Part shown: one piece after another, positions 23,400 through 33,787 of the stretch
Position numbering within the stretch: position 1 is the first letter of the stretch
How the letters are laid out: each line of letters starts with the position of its first letter
Made by a program: the position numbers and the translations under genes
Origin: Symbiodinium kawagutii
Taxonomy: Eukaryota; Sar; Dinophyceae; Suessiales; Symbiodiniaceae
Length of the DNA stretch: 64,000 nt
Direction of reading: 5' to 3'
Assembly (NCBI GenBank): GCA_009767595.1
Contig: VSDK01010485.1
Coordinates: 80,285 to 144,284 of the forward strand
Notes under the pieces: generated by a model
What the model saw: only the letters and a program-made list of their open reading frames with translations
What the model was told of the DNA's origin: nothing
Database searches by the model: none

Positions 23400-24045
23400 G
23401 AGGGGAAAAAAGAGCTTTGGGAAACATCCCAAAAACCCAAAAAAGGACAAAACACTAAACCTCTGGCAACCAAAAAAACCTCCAGAAAACCAAAAAAAGC
23501 AAAAAAACCAAAAAAAACAATATTTTGAAACTCTTTGGTGGGGGTCTGGAGGAAAAACCAAAAAAACCTCGAGAAAACCAAAAAAACCAAAAAAACCAAT
23601 ATTTTGAGACTCTTTGGTGGGGGTCTGGAAGAAAAACAAAAAAAAACCTTGAGAAAACCAAAAAAANNNNNNNNNNNNNNNNNNNNNNNNNNNNNNNNNN
23701 NNNNNNNNNNNNNNNNNNNNNNNNNNNNNNNNNNNNNNNNNNNNNNNNNNNNNNNNNNNNNNNNNNNNNNNTTGGTTTTTTTGGTTTTCTCGAGGTTTTT
23801 TTGGTTTTTCAGATCAGGGGTCCTCCAAGAGTCTCAGAATATTGGTTTTTTTGGTTTTTTTGGTTTTCTCGAGGTTTTTTTGGTTTTTCCTCCAGACCCC
23901 CACCAAAGAGTCTCAAAATATTGTTTTTTTTTGTTTTCTCAAGGTTTTTTTGGTTTTTCCTCCAGACCCCCACCAAAGAGTTTCAAAATATTGGTTTTGT
24001 TTATTTTTGTTTTTTTGGTTTCTAATCTTCAACAGGCATGATAGA
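23400..24045. repeat. Large inverted repeat of 80-bp units with a gap at the apex
   Basis: The left arm repeats GAAAAACCAAAAAAACC, GAGAAAACC and ATTTTGAGACTCTTTGGTGG in about 80-bp units. The right arm has the same units reverse-complemented (CCACCAAAGAGTCTCAAAAT, GGTTTTCTCGAGG). The 105 N lie between the arms. The Phe- and Lys-rich open frames on both strands are shadows of this repeat. Confidence 0.92.
23667..23771. other. Assembly gap (105 N)
   Basis: Run of N exactly between the arms of the inverted repeat; the true length is unknown. Confidence 0.99.
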
Positions 24046-24149
24046 GGGATCTCCTATGAGGTCAATTTCTTTTAATCTTTTAGTCTTTTTTTGTAAGACA
24101 AAAATATGCATAAAACACTGTAAATACCAATAAAATTGTAAAAAGTGTA

Positions 24150-24170
24150 GGTCTTGGGGGGGGGGGGGTA

Positions 24171-24207
<37 letters not shown>
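24150..24207. repeat. Poly-G and (TA)n microsatellite
   Basis: About 12 G followed by TACCA and about 32 bp of TATA. Confidence 0.93.
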
Positions 24208-24209
<2 letters not shown>

Positions 24210-24628
24210 CTATATGTACACGCGCACCAATTTAACCAGCCCCTGGGATGGGTGTCTCACATCCATCCCAACAGCACCGCTGAATCACCTGGGGAATGAA
24301 TGAAAACTGCCGGGAGCCGGGGGATTATGATGGAGCCGGGAAGCACCAAGGGCTGGGGATTATAACCAACCAAGCATGGTTGGTTTATTACTCTAAATGA
24401 CTATTAATATGAAAAATATTAATCAATAATGGTTAATCAATAAAATCATATGGCTAATCAATATTAATCATTACGAAAAATAATGGTTAATCAATAATAG
24501 TAGTAATCAATGGCTAATGGGGGATTATAGCCAACAATAATAACCAACAATAGGGGATCAATAATTTTGGTTATAACCAACAATATTAATCAAGAATGGT
24601 TAATGGGGGATTATAGCCAACAATAATG

Positions 24629-24747
24629 TGGCTATGGAATCAATATTAACCAACAGTCATGGCTTATAATAACCAACCAATGATAAGGAAAACAATGATT
24701 AATAATAGAGGAATCAAGGGGACTAAGGGTGGACTGACCCACTGCCA
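24629..24747 (+). repeat. Family A inverted-repeat element
   Basis: TGGCTATGGAATCAATATTAACC at the left; GACTGACCCACTGCCA at the right; core AAAACAATGATTAATAATAG. Confidence 0.82.
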
Positions 24748-24918
24748 ATTGGATCAGATTTCTAAATTGGTGTCCTCCCGAAAATGATCAGCGGCTGGTG
24801 CTTGGGAGCTGGTTGGAGCCGTGAAAGGATCAGCTGAGGGCTACCTGTTCAAAGGAGTCACGAGGAGTCACAAAAGGAGTTGCCAGCCGGTACCAATCAT
24901 GACCAGCTCATCATTGAT

Positions 24919-25020
24919 ATGGGTATTTCTCAAAATAGGATACCCCACACATGGTTGGTTTATTACTGTACATGATTGATGTTGGATGATTTGGGGGCAC
25001 CCCAATTCTTAGAAACACCC
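24919..25020. repeat. Family B inverted-repeat element
   Basis: ATGGGTATTTCTCAAAATAGG at the left; CCCCAATTCTTAGAAACACCC at the right; interior GGTTGGTTTATTACTGTA and GATGTTGGATGATTTGG. Confidence 0.88.
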
Positions 25021-26731
25021 GCATCTACATGCGATGTTTGGGTGACTTTCCGAAAGAACCGATGCTATGCTCAAATGGTTGGTTTTCGTTTTTTCTAGAC
25101 TTGATGATTTTCGGGGCTGGCCTTTGGTTGTCCGAAAAGATTGCACTGCTGTTGGCTACATCTTGATAATTGGCGGAGATATTCTTGTTGTTGGTTATGT
25201 CCACCTTGGTTCTATCCTTATTGCTGCTGGTCCCGCGCTTGAAATCATTGAATTGTACTTGATATACACGCATATGTCCGTGATGACTTCCATATGTGTG
25301 CATGTATGTAATGACATGTGTGTATGTATTTCTGCACGTGCAGTAGTGCAATGCAATGACATGTAGCGACAACGCGACATACTGTAATGTAATAGACTGT
25401 GCACGAATGTGCTGACAGCATCTGACAACCATCCATGCTGAGAAAAAATATTAATGCTTACTGAATTGTCACTTATTGGTTCTTTGATGGTGAGTCCACA
25501 GCTACTTAATGGTTAGTGAACGGTTAGTTAACGGTTACTTTGTGCCTACTGAATGACCACATTGAACCATTCAGACCGCCAACAGCGCTTGACTGAAAAG
25601 AATATGGTATACCAAATGTCTTTAACCCGCGACGATTGGGGTCTATAGACCCATCGTAATACATGAGTTCATTGCAGTTGCTTATATCGGTCTACTGCTG
25701 ACGTCTCTGCGGGTCGAACCTCTAGTGGTTATTGCTGCGACTACTGCGGGGTTTTAGGACCGTGAGTGCCCTATAAGCCACAGGTTCCCTGCATGATGGA
25801 GCCCAAAGCCATGGTGAATCATGGTGGTTGGTTCCAACTTGTGGTTGCTGATGGCGCTTGGCCATGGTTGGTTGCTTGGTACCTGGGTCTCAAAAGCCAG
25901 GCCAAGGCGACTCATATGCAACATAGCCAAGATTACGCTCAGTGGTGGTGGCCTGGTGCCAGGATGCAAAAGAAACCGAGCGGAAAGTGAGCGCAACGTT
26001 GCATCAGCCTCACAAATTCATAAGCTGCAGCCTAGCAGAGCCCAACGGCAACGATACACCGTCACAAAGCTACAGTGCTTGCCCGCCCACGGCCTTCCTA
26101 CATGACAAATTCCCACCGATGATGACACTGGATGTCATCAGGGAACAGCGTGCTAGTTGCACCATCACTATTCCCTTGTGAACGGTAGCTACAACTGGTT
26201 GATAATCCAGCCAGCTATGTTGGATTGCCAGAGGGTATTCAATGATTGATGTATCAAACATTATCAACCCCTAGTGGTGATCAGCAGCGATTGTTGGCTC
26301 TGGTGGGTCATTGACACGAAAAATCACCTGCTCCATTTCGCGGGTGCGCTGCACCAGTGTGCTGACGTGGAAGTGTCATGGCAGCACGTCAAGAGAGCAG
26401 AGAGACTCAGCAGGGATTTGGAATGGTCAACGCACCCAAATCTGCACAGCCATGCATCCCATTCTGGCATAACATGAGGATACCACACATCCCAAGTTCG
26501 GAGCTGGAGTTCAGTTTTGAGCTGATTTCGTCGTCTTCGAGGCTGAAAAGAATCTTTTGATTTGCTGCCAATGCCCAACAAAACATGCCAACACAGGTCA
26601 TTTGGGGGGCTCTCCCCTGATTCCCGTGACGTTGATGAAATCATCGCACGGTGCCCGTGACGTGAAAACTGGTGCGCCAGCATTCTTAAAACATGTCCAA
26701 GCGCTTGAAGAATTGTTGGAGCCTTCAATGA

Positions 26732-26920
26732 GTGGCTTTCTCAAGTCATAGAGGGACCCCCAAATCATCCGGATTCTTGATGGTTATTGATAATGATAAA
26801 TGGTGGGTATATCAATGGTGGGTTTCTCTCAATCATTATTATTTGATCATTATCAATCTCAATCATTGTTTTTTGACAAACCCACCATTTTGTGAGGGTC
26901 CCCTATTTTGAGAACCCACC
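26732..26920. repeat. Family B element, expanded form
   Basis: GTGGCTTTCTCAAGTCATAG at the left and CCCCTATTTTGAGAACCCACC at the right. About 80 bp of TCAATCATTATTATTTGATC-type sequence is added in the middle, and an internal copy of GGTGGGTTTCTCTC suggests a nested or duplicated element. Confidence 0.8.
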
Positions 26921-27010
26921 TTCAATGAGTGTCGTTCGATGGATCAGCCTACCTCTAAATCGATGCATCACTGTCATTGTGAAAAGTCCCTAACGAAAAC
27001 TAAGATAGCT

Positions 27011-27089
27011 GCTTGGTGGTTTGACTTGTTATTATTAACAAAGGGGTTTTTGACTAATATTTTTCAAAGGGATTGAAACCACCAACCAG
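27011..27089 (+). repeat. Family D inverted-repeat element
   Basis: GCTTGGTGGTTTGAC at the left; GATTGAAACCACCAACCAG at the right; TTTTTGACTAATATTTTTCA inside, shared with 19700 and 33982. Confidence 0.85.
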
Positions 27090-27236
27090 ATAGCTTTTTG
27101 GCAACCCTCAATCTCAACATGTTTTCCTATTTGCGGTCCGAAGCTTCTCACTCCATGTCGGATTTTTTTGTTGGATGCTGTTTCAGCCGCGCTCTAGAGT
27201 AGGCTTGGGATCATCCGAAAATGGATCCACTCATAT

Positions 27237-27344
27237 GGGTGTCTCTCAGAATAATTGGGGACCTCCAAATCATCTCCTAAGAGTCATTCTTAGTGGGAAC
27301 CCCTCGCAGTTTGAGGGTCCCTCATTTTGAGAACCTCCCACATG
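27237..27344. repeat. Family B inverted-repeat element
   Basis: ATGGGTGTCTCTCAGAATAA at the left; CCCTCATTTTGAGAACCTCCC and CAT at the right; CCAAATCATCTCC inside. Confidence 0.85.
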
Positions 27345-27697
27345 AGTCAATACTTCAAGTTGTTGATCCAAATGGTGACATGATGTTTTGATTCATACCC
27401 ATGATGCAATGCCTATTAGTGATGCCTGACCTGACCGTCTACTGAGCAGCTTAAGCTGATCACAACACATCGTGGCGGCAGCAGGCCATCAAAATCTAGG
27501 ACTGCCATTGCTTGGCAAACATCCGACTCTTTGAAACTTGTAGTTCCAATTCACCACCAAAAGGAACAGCAAATTGTCATTATGAACCAATCATTGACCA
27601 AGGCATTGTTGTTATCCAATCATTGTTATTGTGAACCAACCATTGACCAAGCATTGGTGTTATGCTTCAATTGACCAACCATGTTGTTGTCCAACTA

Positions 27698-27810
27698 TGG
27701 CAGTGGGTCAAAACCCTGTACCCCTGGTTCCCTATCATTAACCATTGTTTTCCTTTATTATTGGTTGGTCATCCCCCATAATATTGGTTGGTTAATATTG
27801 ACCCATGGCC
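27698..27810 (-). repeat. Family A inverted-repeat element
   Basis: TGGCAGTGGGTCAAAACCCTG at the left; GGTTAATATTGACCCATGGCC at the right; a typical core in reverse orientation. Confidence 0.9.
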
Positions 27811-28104
27811 CTATCATTGACGGACCATGTTTGACCACGGTGAATCGCTACTTGCCATTGTCAAGGGAGCCAAGCCTGGCTGTTCCGCTTTGATGGATCG
27901 TCAGGTGAAGTAGTGCCCCTCGGCCGCGAAAAAGCTTCGGCTGCACCGGTGCCAGCATGGTGACATGCTTCGAGGGACACGGGAAGTGGATAGCGTGCCA
28001 GGCCATCCAAGAGCTACTCTGGTTGGAGGATCTCATTCAATGCCACCCTCCGCAATGCTTCATCCCTGCGATCCCATGCAGTGAGCCATGTATACGCGTG
28101 GGGG

Positions 28105-28202
28105 CTTTCTCCAATGTGGTGACGCCCAAAATGATTGGCTTACTACAATAAATGGTTGATGATGGATGATTTGGGGGCACCCCTATTTTGAGAGACCCGC
28201 AT
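28105..28202. repeat. Family B inverted-repeat element
   Basis: GGGGGCTTTCTCCAATGTGG at the left; GGCACCCCTATTTTGAGAGACCC at the right; AAATGGTTGATGATGGATGATTTGG inside. Confidence 0.82.
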
Positions 28203-28688
28203 ATTGTATAGGGGTGGCAGTTCATGTGATAGGGAGTCCCTGGACAAGTTTCAGCGAATGCCACTGAAACAAACCCATGACCCCCACGACTCAACGACGG
28301 TTGTTTTGCGCAACGGTGAGCCGCCGTGACGAAACATCTGCGGCGACCTTGTCCATCGACTTGCTTTAGGAAGCAGTCAGTTGTGGGGTTTTTGGAAGAC
28401 ATGGCGAGTTGGGTCAAGCAGTCAACCATCAAGTTTATGGGGGATGACAACTGACAGTAATGGGGAATACGATGGGAAACCTATCATGATACCAGGTGTA
28501 AGCTGGCCTTCAACGACGGGTGGTTGGTCTTTCCGGATCATGACGGATTTTTTCTGCCACGGAGAAATGTCTTTTCTGTTGCTGGAGTCTTGTAGGCTGG
28601 TGGCACACGTGACTTGTAGCAGAGAAACACACAGCACAAATCCATAGAAGATGTGGTTAAGCCATGGTGATAACCTTCGATTGGTTTC

Positions 28689-28860
28689 CTGGTTGGTGGT
28701 TTCAACCATTTTGTATTTGCAAATGCTTTAACAAATGGTTGGTTGGTTGGTTGGTTGGTTGGTTGGTTGGTTGGTTGGTTGATTGGTTGGTTGATTGCTT
28801 GGTTGGTTGGTTGGTTGACAGGCATATTTTTCATAGGGGAGAGGTTCAACCACCAAGCAG
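28689..28860 (+). repeat. Family D element carrying a (GGTT)n expansion
   Basis: CTGGTTGGTGGTTTCAACC at the left and GGTTCAACCACCAAGCAG at the right. The GGTTGGTT word that other family-D copies carry inside has expanded here to about 13 units plus GATTGGTTGG variants. This suggests the GGTT microsatellites can seed from family-D interiors. Confidence 0.9.
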
Positions 28861-30270
28861 TTCCACATTCATCATATTCAACAGATAGGGAACGAATTCT
28901 TTGGACCTTTGACCTTCGTGTGCAAGCAGCCCGTGCTGGTGGACGCTCATGCAAGTGATGATTGGGGAACCACGATGGGGAATTTGCATGGAATTGCCAG
29001 AATTGGTCAAGAAATTGGTCAAGATCATAGAATCAGAGTCATCAATTCTCATGATGATTTTTGGTTCATGATTGAACCAAGCATTCGAACCCCCAAGCCT
29101 GGATTCAAATCATCCTGCCCCAGCTGAACCGAGGGCTCTGGAACCAGGAAACCCCACGAAAAACGATGGACGAAGGGCGAATACACTGCGACGGTGCTTC
29201 CAAACTTTGACGCTCAACGGGCCATGGAGATCGGTTGCAAGGCAAGTTCGTGGCAAGTTTCACAAATGATGCGAATCAGCAGGGGGTCGCCAATAAGATT
29301 TTCCCAATGTCCAGAGATGTTTTTCTGTACGGAAATCGGGGCTCTATGGGATTTAGTCTTGCCAATCAATGTGAAACTAGGGTATACGATTTCAAACGAT
29401 AGCTGTGCCTTGGTGTGCGCCCAGGACTCCCAAATCCTCCAGGAATAGAATCATCCAGTTTTGGACTCGTGACCGTTGAGATTTTCAGATCTTGGGGACG
29501 AGACACCGTCGTGCTTAGCTCGAATCCGACACAGTTCCGTTGGCAACACGAGATGACGCGCGAGTCCTGGTTCACCGGCGCTGGTGACATCGGGCTGTGC
29601 CCTGCTGCTGAATCCCCATGTGAGGCTCCAGAGCTCCACTGTTGAGTTGCGAGTGCAGCAATCGTTGGCCCTTGAAACTTGGCGCTGTGTTTGAACCAAG
29701 CTCAATGTTACAAAGTGGTACCCCTGAATTATAAGTTGGTTTAGACGCCACCGAAGTGCAGTTGTATTTTTTTGACTGGTAGCTACCCTAGTCATAAAGC
29801 AACTTAGCTCCACTATAAGCATCTTTGTTGCGTCGCGTTCATCAAACACTTCACGGATCTCCGCTGTGAACGCCTACGTCTCTCAACTCTCAGATGTTGC
29901 CCTGCAAATTCGTCCGAACTCCATGCGGGGAACGATTCCTCTGCTCCAGAGAAACCATCCGTTTCCCCAGGCCAATCATCCACATTCCACAGTGATTAAG
30001 TTTATAGCAATAAACCAACCATAGCTTTGGGGTTTCCAGTTCCTGGCTTGAGAAACCATTCGTTTGGGGCGCAGATTGGTTGCCTCCAGATCCACGTCCT
30101 CACATGGGGGTCGAAAAGCGGCCATAGGTTTTGCAAGCCGACTGGACGCGCCGTTGGTGCTGGGTGCTGGTGGATAAGCTTGGAGCATCGTAGGCCAGAA
30201 AACAACAGTGGTGTGCTGTGTATAGCATCATCAGCCATTTCAGCATCATGGGACAATATGAACCATCAAT

Positions 30271-30356
30271 GATCTGGGATAATAACCAACAATAAATCGG
30301 GGAAAACAATGGTTAATGATGGTACACTAGGGGTACAGGGTTTTGACGCATAGCCA
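30271..30356 (+). repeat. Family A element, left end diverged
   Basis: Core GGGGAAAACAATGGTTAATG and right end TTTTGACGCATAGCCA are clear. The left end is reduced to ATCTGGGATAATAACC. Confidence 0.75.
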
Positions 30357-30638
30357 TATTCTCGCGGCTTATGTCTAGTATCGGTTATGTAGGTGATCAA
30401 ACGCGAAGATTCATGTCATCGATGACGCAAAAGCTGGCGTGGCATGACAACTAGCAAGTAATAACATACATGGGGATCACCTTGGCCATTGTCAATCAAG
30501 CACCGTTGGAAAATCAACCATGACTCAGAATCATCAACCATTGTTAATCAACCATGACGAAGAATCATCAACCATTGTTAAGCAACCATGACCAAGTTAA
30601 CAACATGAATGTCCTACTCCTCCCTCTCCTTCCACGAG

Positions 30639-30685
30639 CACGCCGTGCGGTGAAGGGCTGCGCAACGTCGAGAGCGCGGGCCGAG
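30639..30685 (+). CDS. metap1: Methionine aminopeptidase exon (helix before PG.TT motif)
   Basis: After a pyrimidine tract (CTCCTCCCTCTCCTTCCACGAG|) the frame reads RRAVKGCATSRARAE. It aligns without gaps to the MR.AC.LAR.VLD helix of type 1 MetAPs when joined to the next exon. The donor is GAG|GTCACT at 30686. The 47 nt consist of two bases finishing a codon plus 15 codons, ending in phase 0. Taken alone this exon would be weak; the in-phase join to 31815 and then to the unmistakable exon at 32285 supports it. Codons are GC3-rich. Confidence 0.7.
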
Positions 30686-30769
30686 GTCACTGCAGAAACG
30701 TGGCGCCGAAACACGGCGCGAAAAATGATGGTCGCCAACGGTTGAGGCTGGTTGATCTCATGGCGAATC

Positions 30770-31163
30770 ATTGTGACTCATTACAGCCGCTCATTTTTTT
30801 TCGAAGAGGCGCATTTTCTTCAAATTGGTTCATTTGGATGGTTCATCGCTGAAGTTTCATCTGACTCTTCTCGTTTGGTACGTGAAATATACCGCGCCAA
30901 CGCATCGCTGGCCTCTGAGCATTGGGCGCCACCAGATTCGGAACCGCTGAACCACTCGCCGCGACGCCCCTTTCCACACAGCCCCGTGCGGCGCAGTGTG
31001 GAAAAATGGGTGCCCGCAGAGGGTGCCGATTCCAAAGTGACAAAAAGTGTGCTGGGACGACGAACCGAACGTGGACCATCAACTGGGTCTCCACGTTGAC
31101 GAAACAAAACTCCAAGTCCGGGGCGATCGACGATATGGGCTTTAAGGTTGCATGACCGGTCCA
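30770..31163. other. GC-rich island open on both strands
   Basis: A + frame (30752-31099, containing SSDSSRLVREIYRANASLAS) and a - frame (30820-31164, containing SEASDALARYISRTKREESD) are both open over 300 bp. It lies in the intron between MetAP exons 30639 and 31815. It could be a captured fragment, a SINE-like repeat or an exon of another transcript. I cannot choose. Confidence 0.4.
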
Positions 31164-31300
31164 TGGTCAGCCCAGTGGCCCAGTGGGGTTGCAGGGTTAC
31201 CTTCCTCCGCCCAATCGGAAAGCTGAAGAGATGACATGGTTGGCTGTTGACTTCTCAGTTTCGTGTTGGACCATGCTTTCCCACAACTGCCAAGTAGACA

Positions 31301-31410
31301 TGGCCATGGGTCAATAATAACTAACCAATCATTGTGGTTACCAACCAATAACAGGGGAAACAGTGGTTATAATAGGGGAACCAGGGGTACGGGGTTTTGA
31401 CCCATAGCCA
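31301..31410 (+). repeat. Family A inverted-repeat element
   Basis: TGGCCATGGGTCAATAATAAC at the left; GTTTTGACCCATAGCCA at the right; core GGGAAACAGTGGTTATAATAG. Confidence 0.9.
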
Positions 31411-31567
31411 CATCAACAGAATTGGGGTCTTTTTGGATGTGGGATTCGTTTCGTAGAAATGGATCAGTTCGTGGCAGACTCTTTTTCGGCATTGTGTCAT
31501 AGACAAATATTATAAGTCATAAAGTACCAACGTTACGATTTTGTGGTTGAATAGTTGTTATGTCAAT

Positions 31568-31775
31568 AAATCTTGTCGTTCCACTATTGTTCCACTATTG
31601 TTTGTTGTTCCACTATTGTTTCCACTGTTGTTCCACTAACTATCAAGTATAAACAAGCTCTCATTATTGAATTGTTCCACTATTGTTCCACTATTGTTTC
31701 CATTATCATTATTAACTATTAACAACGTATCATTATTGTTCCACTATTGTTTCCGCTATCATTAACAATAATTCC
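31568..31775. repeat. TTCCACTATTG minisatellite
   Basis: About ten copies of TTCCACTATTGT with variable spacers, ending 40 bp before the MetAP micro-exon. Confidence 0.9.
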
Positions 31776-31814
31776 ACTTCAGTTTTCTTTATACTTCAAT
31801 TCTTTGTTTCGCAG

Positions 31815-31841
31815 GTGGCCGGGGACCACATCGAGGTGGGA
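31815..31841 (+). CDS. metap1: Methionine aminopeptidase 27-nt micro-exon
   Basis: The acceptor TTTCGCAG|G at 31813-31814 and donor GGA|GTGGGA at 31842 bound nine codons, VAGDHIEVG. Joined in phase 0 to both neighbours this gives ARAEVAGDHIEVGATTDDVD, which matches the LD.AG..V.PG.TT..ID segment of type 1 MetAPs. The exon is too short to stand alone; the exact fit of both phases and of the alignment length is the evidence. Confidence 0.75.
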
Positions 31842-32124
31842 GTGGGAGGCTAAGGCTGCTGGGGAACACGGCCTGGGGTGGTGCAGCCTGGGGCCCGAAA
31901 CCTTGGAACCGCCGTGCTGATGCGGTGAGGGTGACGAGATCTGGAGGTGGCTTGGTGAAATCGCATGTAAAAGCTGCATGATCCAACCAAGGAAGTGGCT
32001 TTTGAGCTGCAACTATGAAGCTAGTTGGAGAATTTTCATGACCTGGATTGAAAACTGCTATTCGAATGTCAGCTACGGGGGTGGTGTAGTGGGACCCAGC
32101 TGGTTTCATGGCCACTCTTAGGCT

Positions 32125-32163
32125 CCTGTTTGGGGGACCTGTTTGGGGGACCTGTTTGGGGGA
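32125..32163. repeat. 13-bp tandem repeat
   Basis: Three exact copies of CCTGTTTGGGGGA. Confidence 0.95.
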
Positions 32164-32284
32164 CCGAGATCCTAGAAGTTGCTCAGCAAGTTGATACGAA
32201 AATCTGGGAAAGCCCCCTTGGCATCACGTAAAGGTCCACACCTCCAGGGACGACCTTCGGAACCTTGCTGCTTGACACACCAAG

Positions 32285-32357
32285 GCAACCACAGATGATG
32301 TGGACAAAGCGGTGCATGACTTTGTGGTGTCAAAGAACGCCTATCCAAGCCCCTTGG
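32285..32357 (+). CDS. metap1: Methionine aminopeptidase exon (TTDDVD / AYPSPLG)
   Basis: The frame reads ATTDDVDKAVHDFVVSKN and AYPSPLG, two signature stretches of type 1 methionine aminopeptidase (the TT.EID...H segment and the YPSPL.Y substrate-side loop). The acceptor is ACCAAG|G at 32283-32284 and the donor TTGG|GTGTCT at 32358. The 73 nt end in phase 1. The next exon starts with GC, completing GGC (Gly), then TACTTGGGT, so the join reads PSPLGYLGF. MetAP removes the initiator Met from nascent proteins; this form resembles the mitochondrial/bacterial-type METAP1D. Confidence 0.93.
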
Positions 32358-32639
32358 GTGTCTTGGCGGGAGCAAGGCGCTTCGCTTTCCAGGATCTGAT
32401 CAACAGGTTGAGGTGGCAACGCGATGCACCTGTAGCTGTCATCAGCCCTTTTGGCAAGTGAACCCTTTGGCAAAACTGGACCAGGACACCAAGCTCTAAA
32501 TCATCACCCAGTATGGCTGAACTACCCGAGGGTATCAAGAGAGGTTAAGACGATGGTGAGCTTTGTCATTGATGAATCAAATCTGCATGTGATTGAAACG
32601 ATGGGCTCTAAACTTTGCTTGGCACACTGCCGCTCCTGA

Positions 32640-33735
32640 ACTGGCTTCTTACAATATTATGACTAAGCATTACTACCCATTCCCAACCGTTACTCAAGGT
32701 TCGTAACCATGGCTAAGCACTACTAACCGTTGCTGTGGCTATTATTATCCAGTAGCCATTATCAACCCTATTGGTTAAGCATAGTGACTAACCATGAATC
32801 AACCACGGGTCATTAACCACTAGATCAGTCATTGGTGTTTATCATTCATGTCACGATAGGTATCAACCATTACTAGCCATCATTAGCCACACCATGATCA
32901 TTGTCAACCATTATTCCAGGTATTCTTGTTATTATCATCATTAACCACAACCATTTTTTATCAGCCACTATCACTGTTGTCATTAAAATAAGCAACCATC
33001 ATCAGCCACTATCATATTTGTTCTCATTATCAGCCACTATCATATTTTGTTTATTACCATTAGCCACAACTATTTTCTTATTAATATAATTCCTTGACCA
33101 CCATCACTGTTATTATTAGATCATCATTCTTATCAACCATCATTAACCACTACTACTGTCATTATTAAATCATCATTCTTGTTATTTGCCATATTACCAG
33201 TATCATCAGCCACATGACCTATACCATTATCAATACAATATTATTCGTCTTCATTACAATTTCATAAGAATCATATTATCATTAACCAATAACCACTACT
33301 ACTGTTATTATGATTCACTAATGACTAGTGCTGCTTCAAACCAGACTAACCATTAATCTTTTATCATAACAGTTATAACTAATGATATATTATCACTAAC
33401 TAATGACAGTTATTGACCATATTCTGATTCACTAATAACCGTAATATTAACCACATTGTTATTATCATCAATAACCATTATCATTAACCAATAACCACTC
33501 TTACGATTGTTATTCATGATAACTTGATTGTTATTAAGATGATAATATGGTTGTCATTAATATGACTACTATTCAACAAGCATTATCACATTGATTCTGT
33601 ATAATAGCAATGGTTGTCATTCATTAATAGACTGGTCATTGAATATGACTACTATTCAACAACCATTATTGCATTAATTATGACTACTATTCAACAACAC
33701 CAATGACCAGCGCTGCGCAGCTGCGAAGCTTCGAG
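32640..33735. repeat. Degenerate ACCAT(C/T)ATTA repeat field
   Basis: About 1 kb of imperfect words such as AACCATTATCATTAACC and AGCCACTATCA, strongly biased to CCAT on the + strand. No coding content. Confidence 0.85.
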
Positions 33736-33787
33736 GCTACTTGGGTTTCAAAAAGAGCGTTTCGACGAGCGTCAACGATGTCATAGC
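33736..33787 (+). CDS. metap1: Methionine aminopeptidase exon (GF.KSVSTSVND)
   Basis: The frame reads YLGFKKSVSTSVNDVI, matching the GFPKSVCTSVNEV motif of type 1 MetAPs; the usual Pro and Cys are Lys and Ser here. The acceptor TTCGAG|G is at 33734-33735. The donor is GC rather than GT (ATAGC|GCAGCT at 33788), a non-canonical type known from dinoflagellates. The remaining GC joins G of the next exon to give Ala, so the junction reads NDVIAHGIPDD. The following intron is 10.3 kb and contains the retrotransposon. Confidence 0.93.

Larger units (their letters stand above)
24208..26731. other. Repeat-rich stretch with no supported gene
   Basis: TTAATCAATAATGG repeats at 24370-24620, one family-A and one family-B element, then mixed sequence. 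25750-26100 and 26320-26740 are less repetitive and have open frames on both strands (for example 26324-26728 minus), but I see no motif, codon bias or splice context that supports a gene. Confidence 0.45.
27811..30638. other. Repeat-rich stretch with weak islands
   Basis: Holds a family-B element (28105-28202), a family-A end at 28401-28440, a family-D element (28689-28860) and a family-A element (30271-30356). 29090-29650 is non-repetitive and open in several frames but shows no motif or consistent codon bias. No gene can be supported. Confidence 0.45.

Noticed and set aside
23217..24041. Phe/Lys-rich frames of up to 168 codons around the N gap
   Set aside because: They translate the TTTTTTGG/CCAAAAAA repeat, and some run through N.
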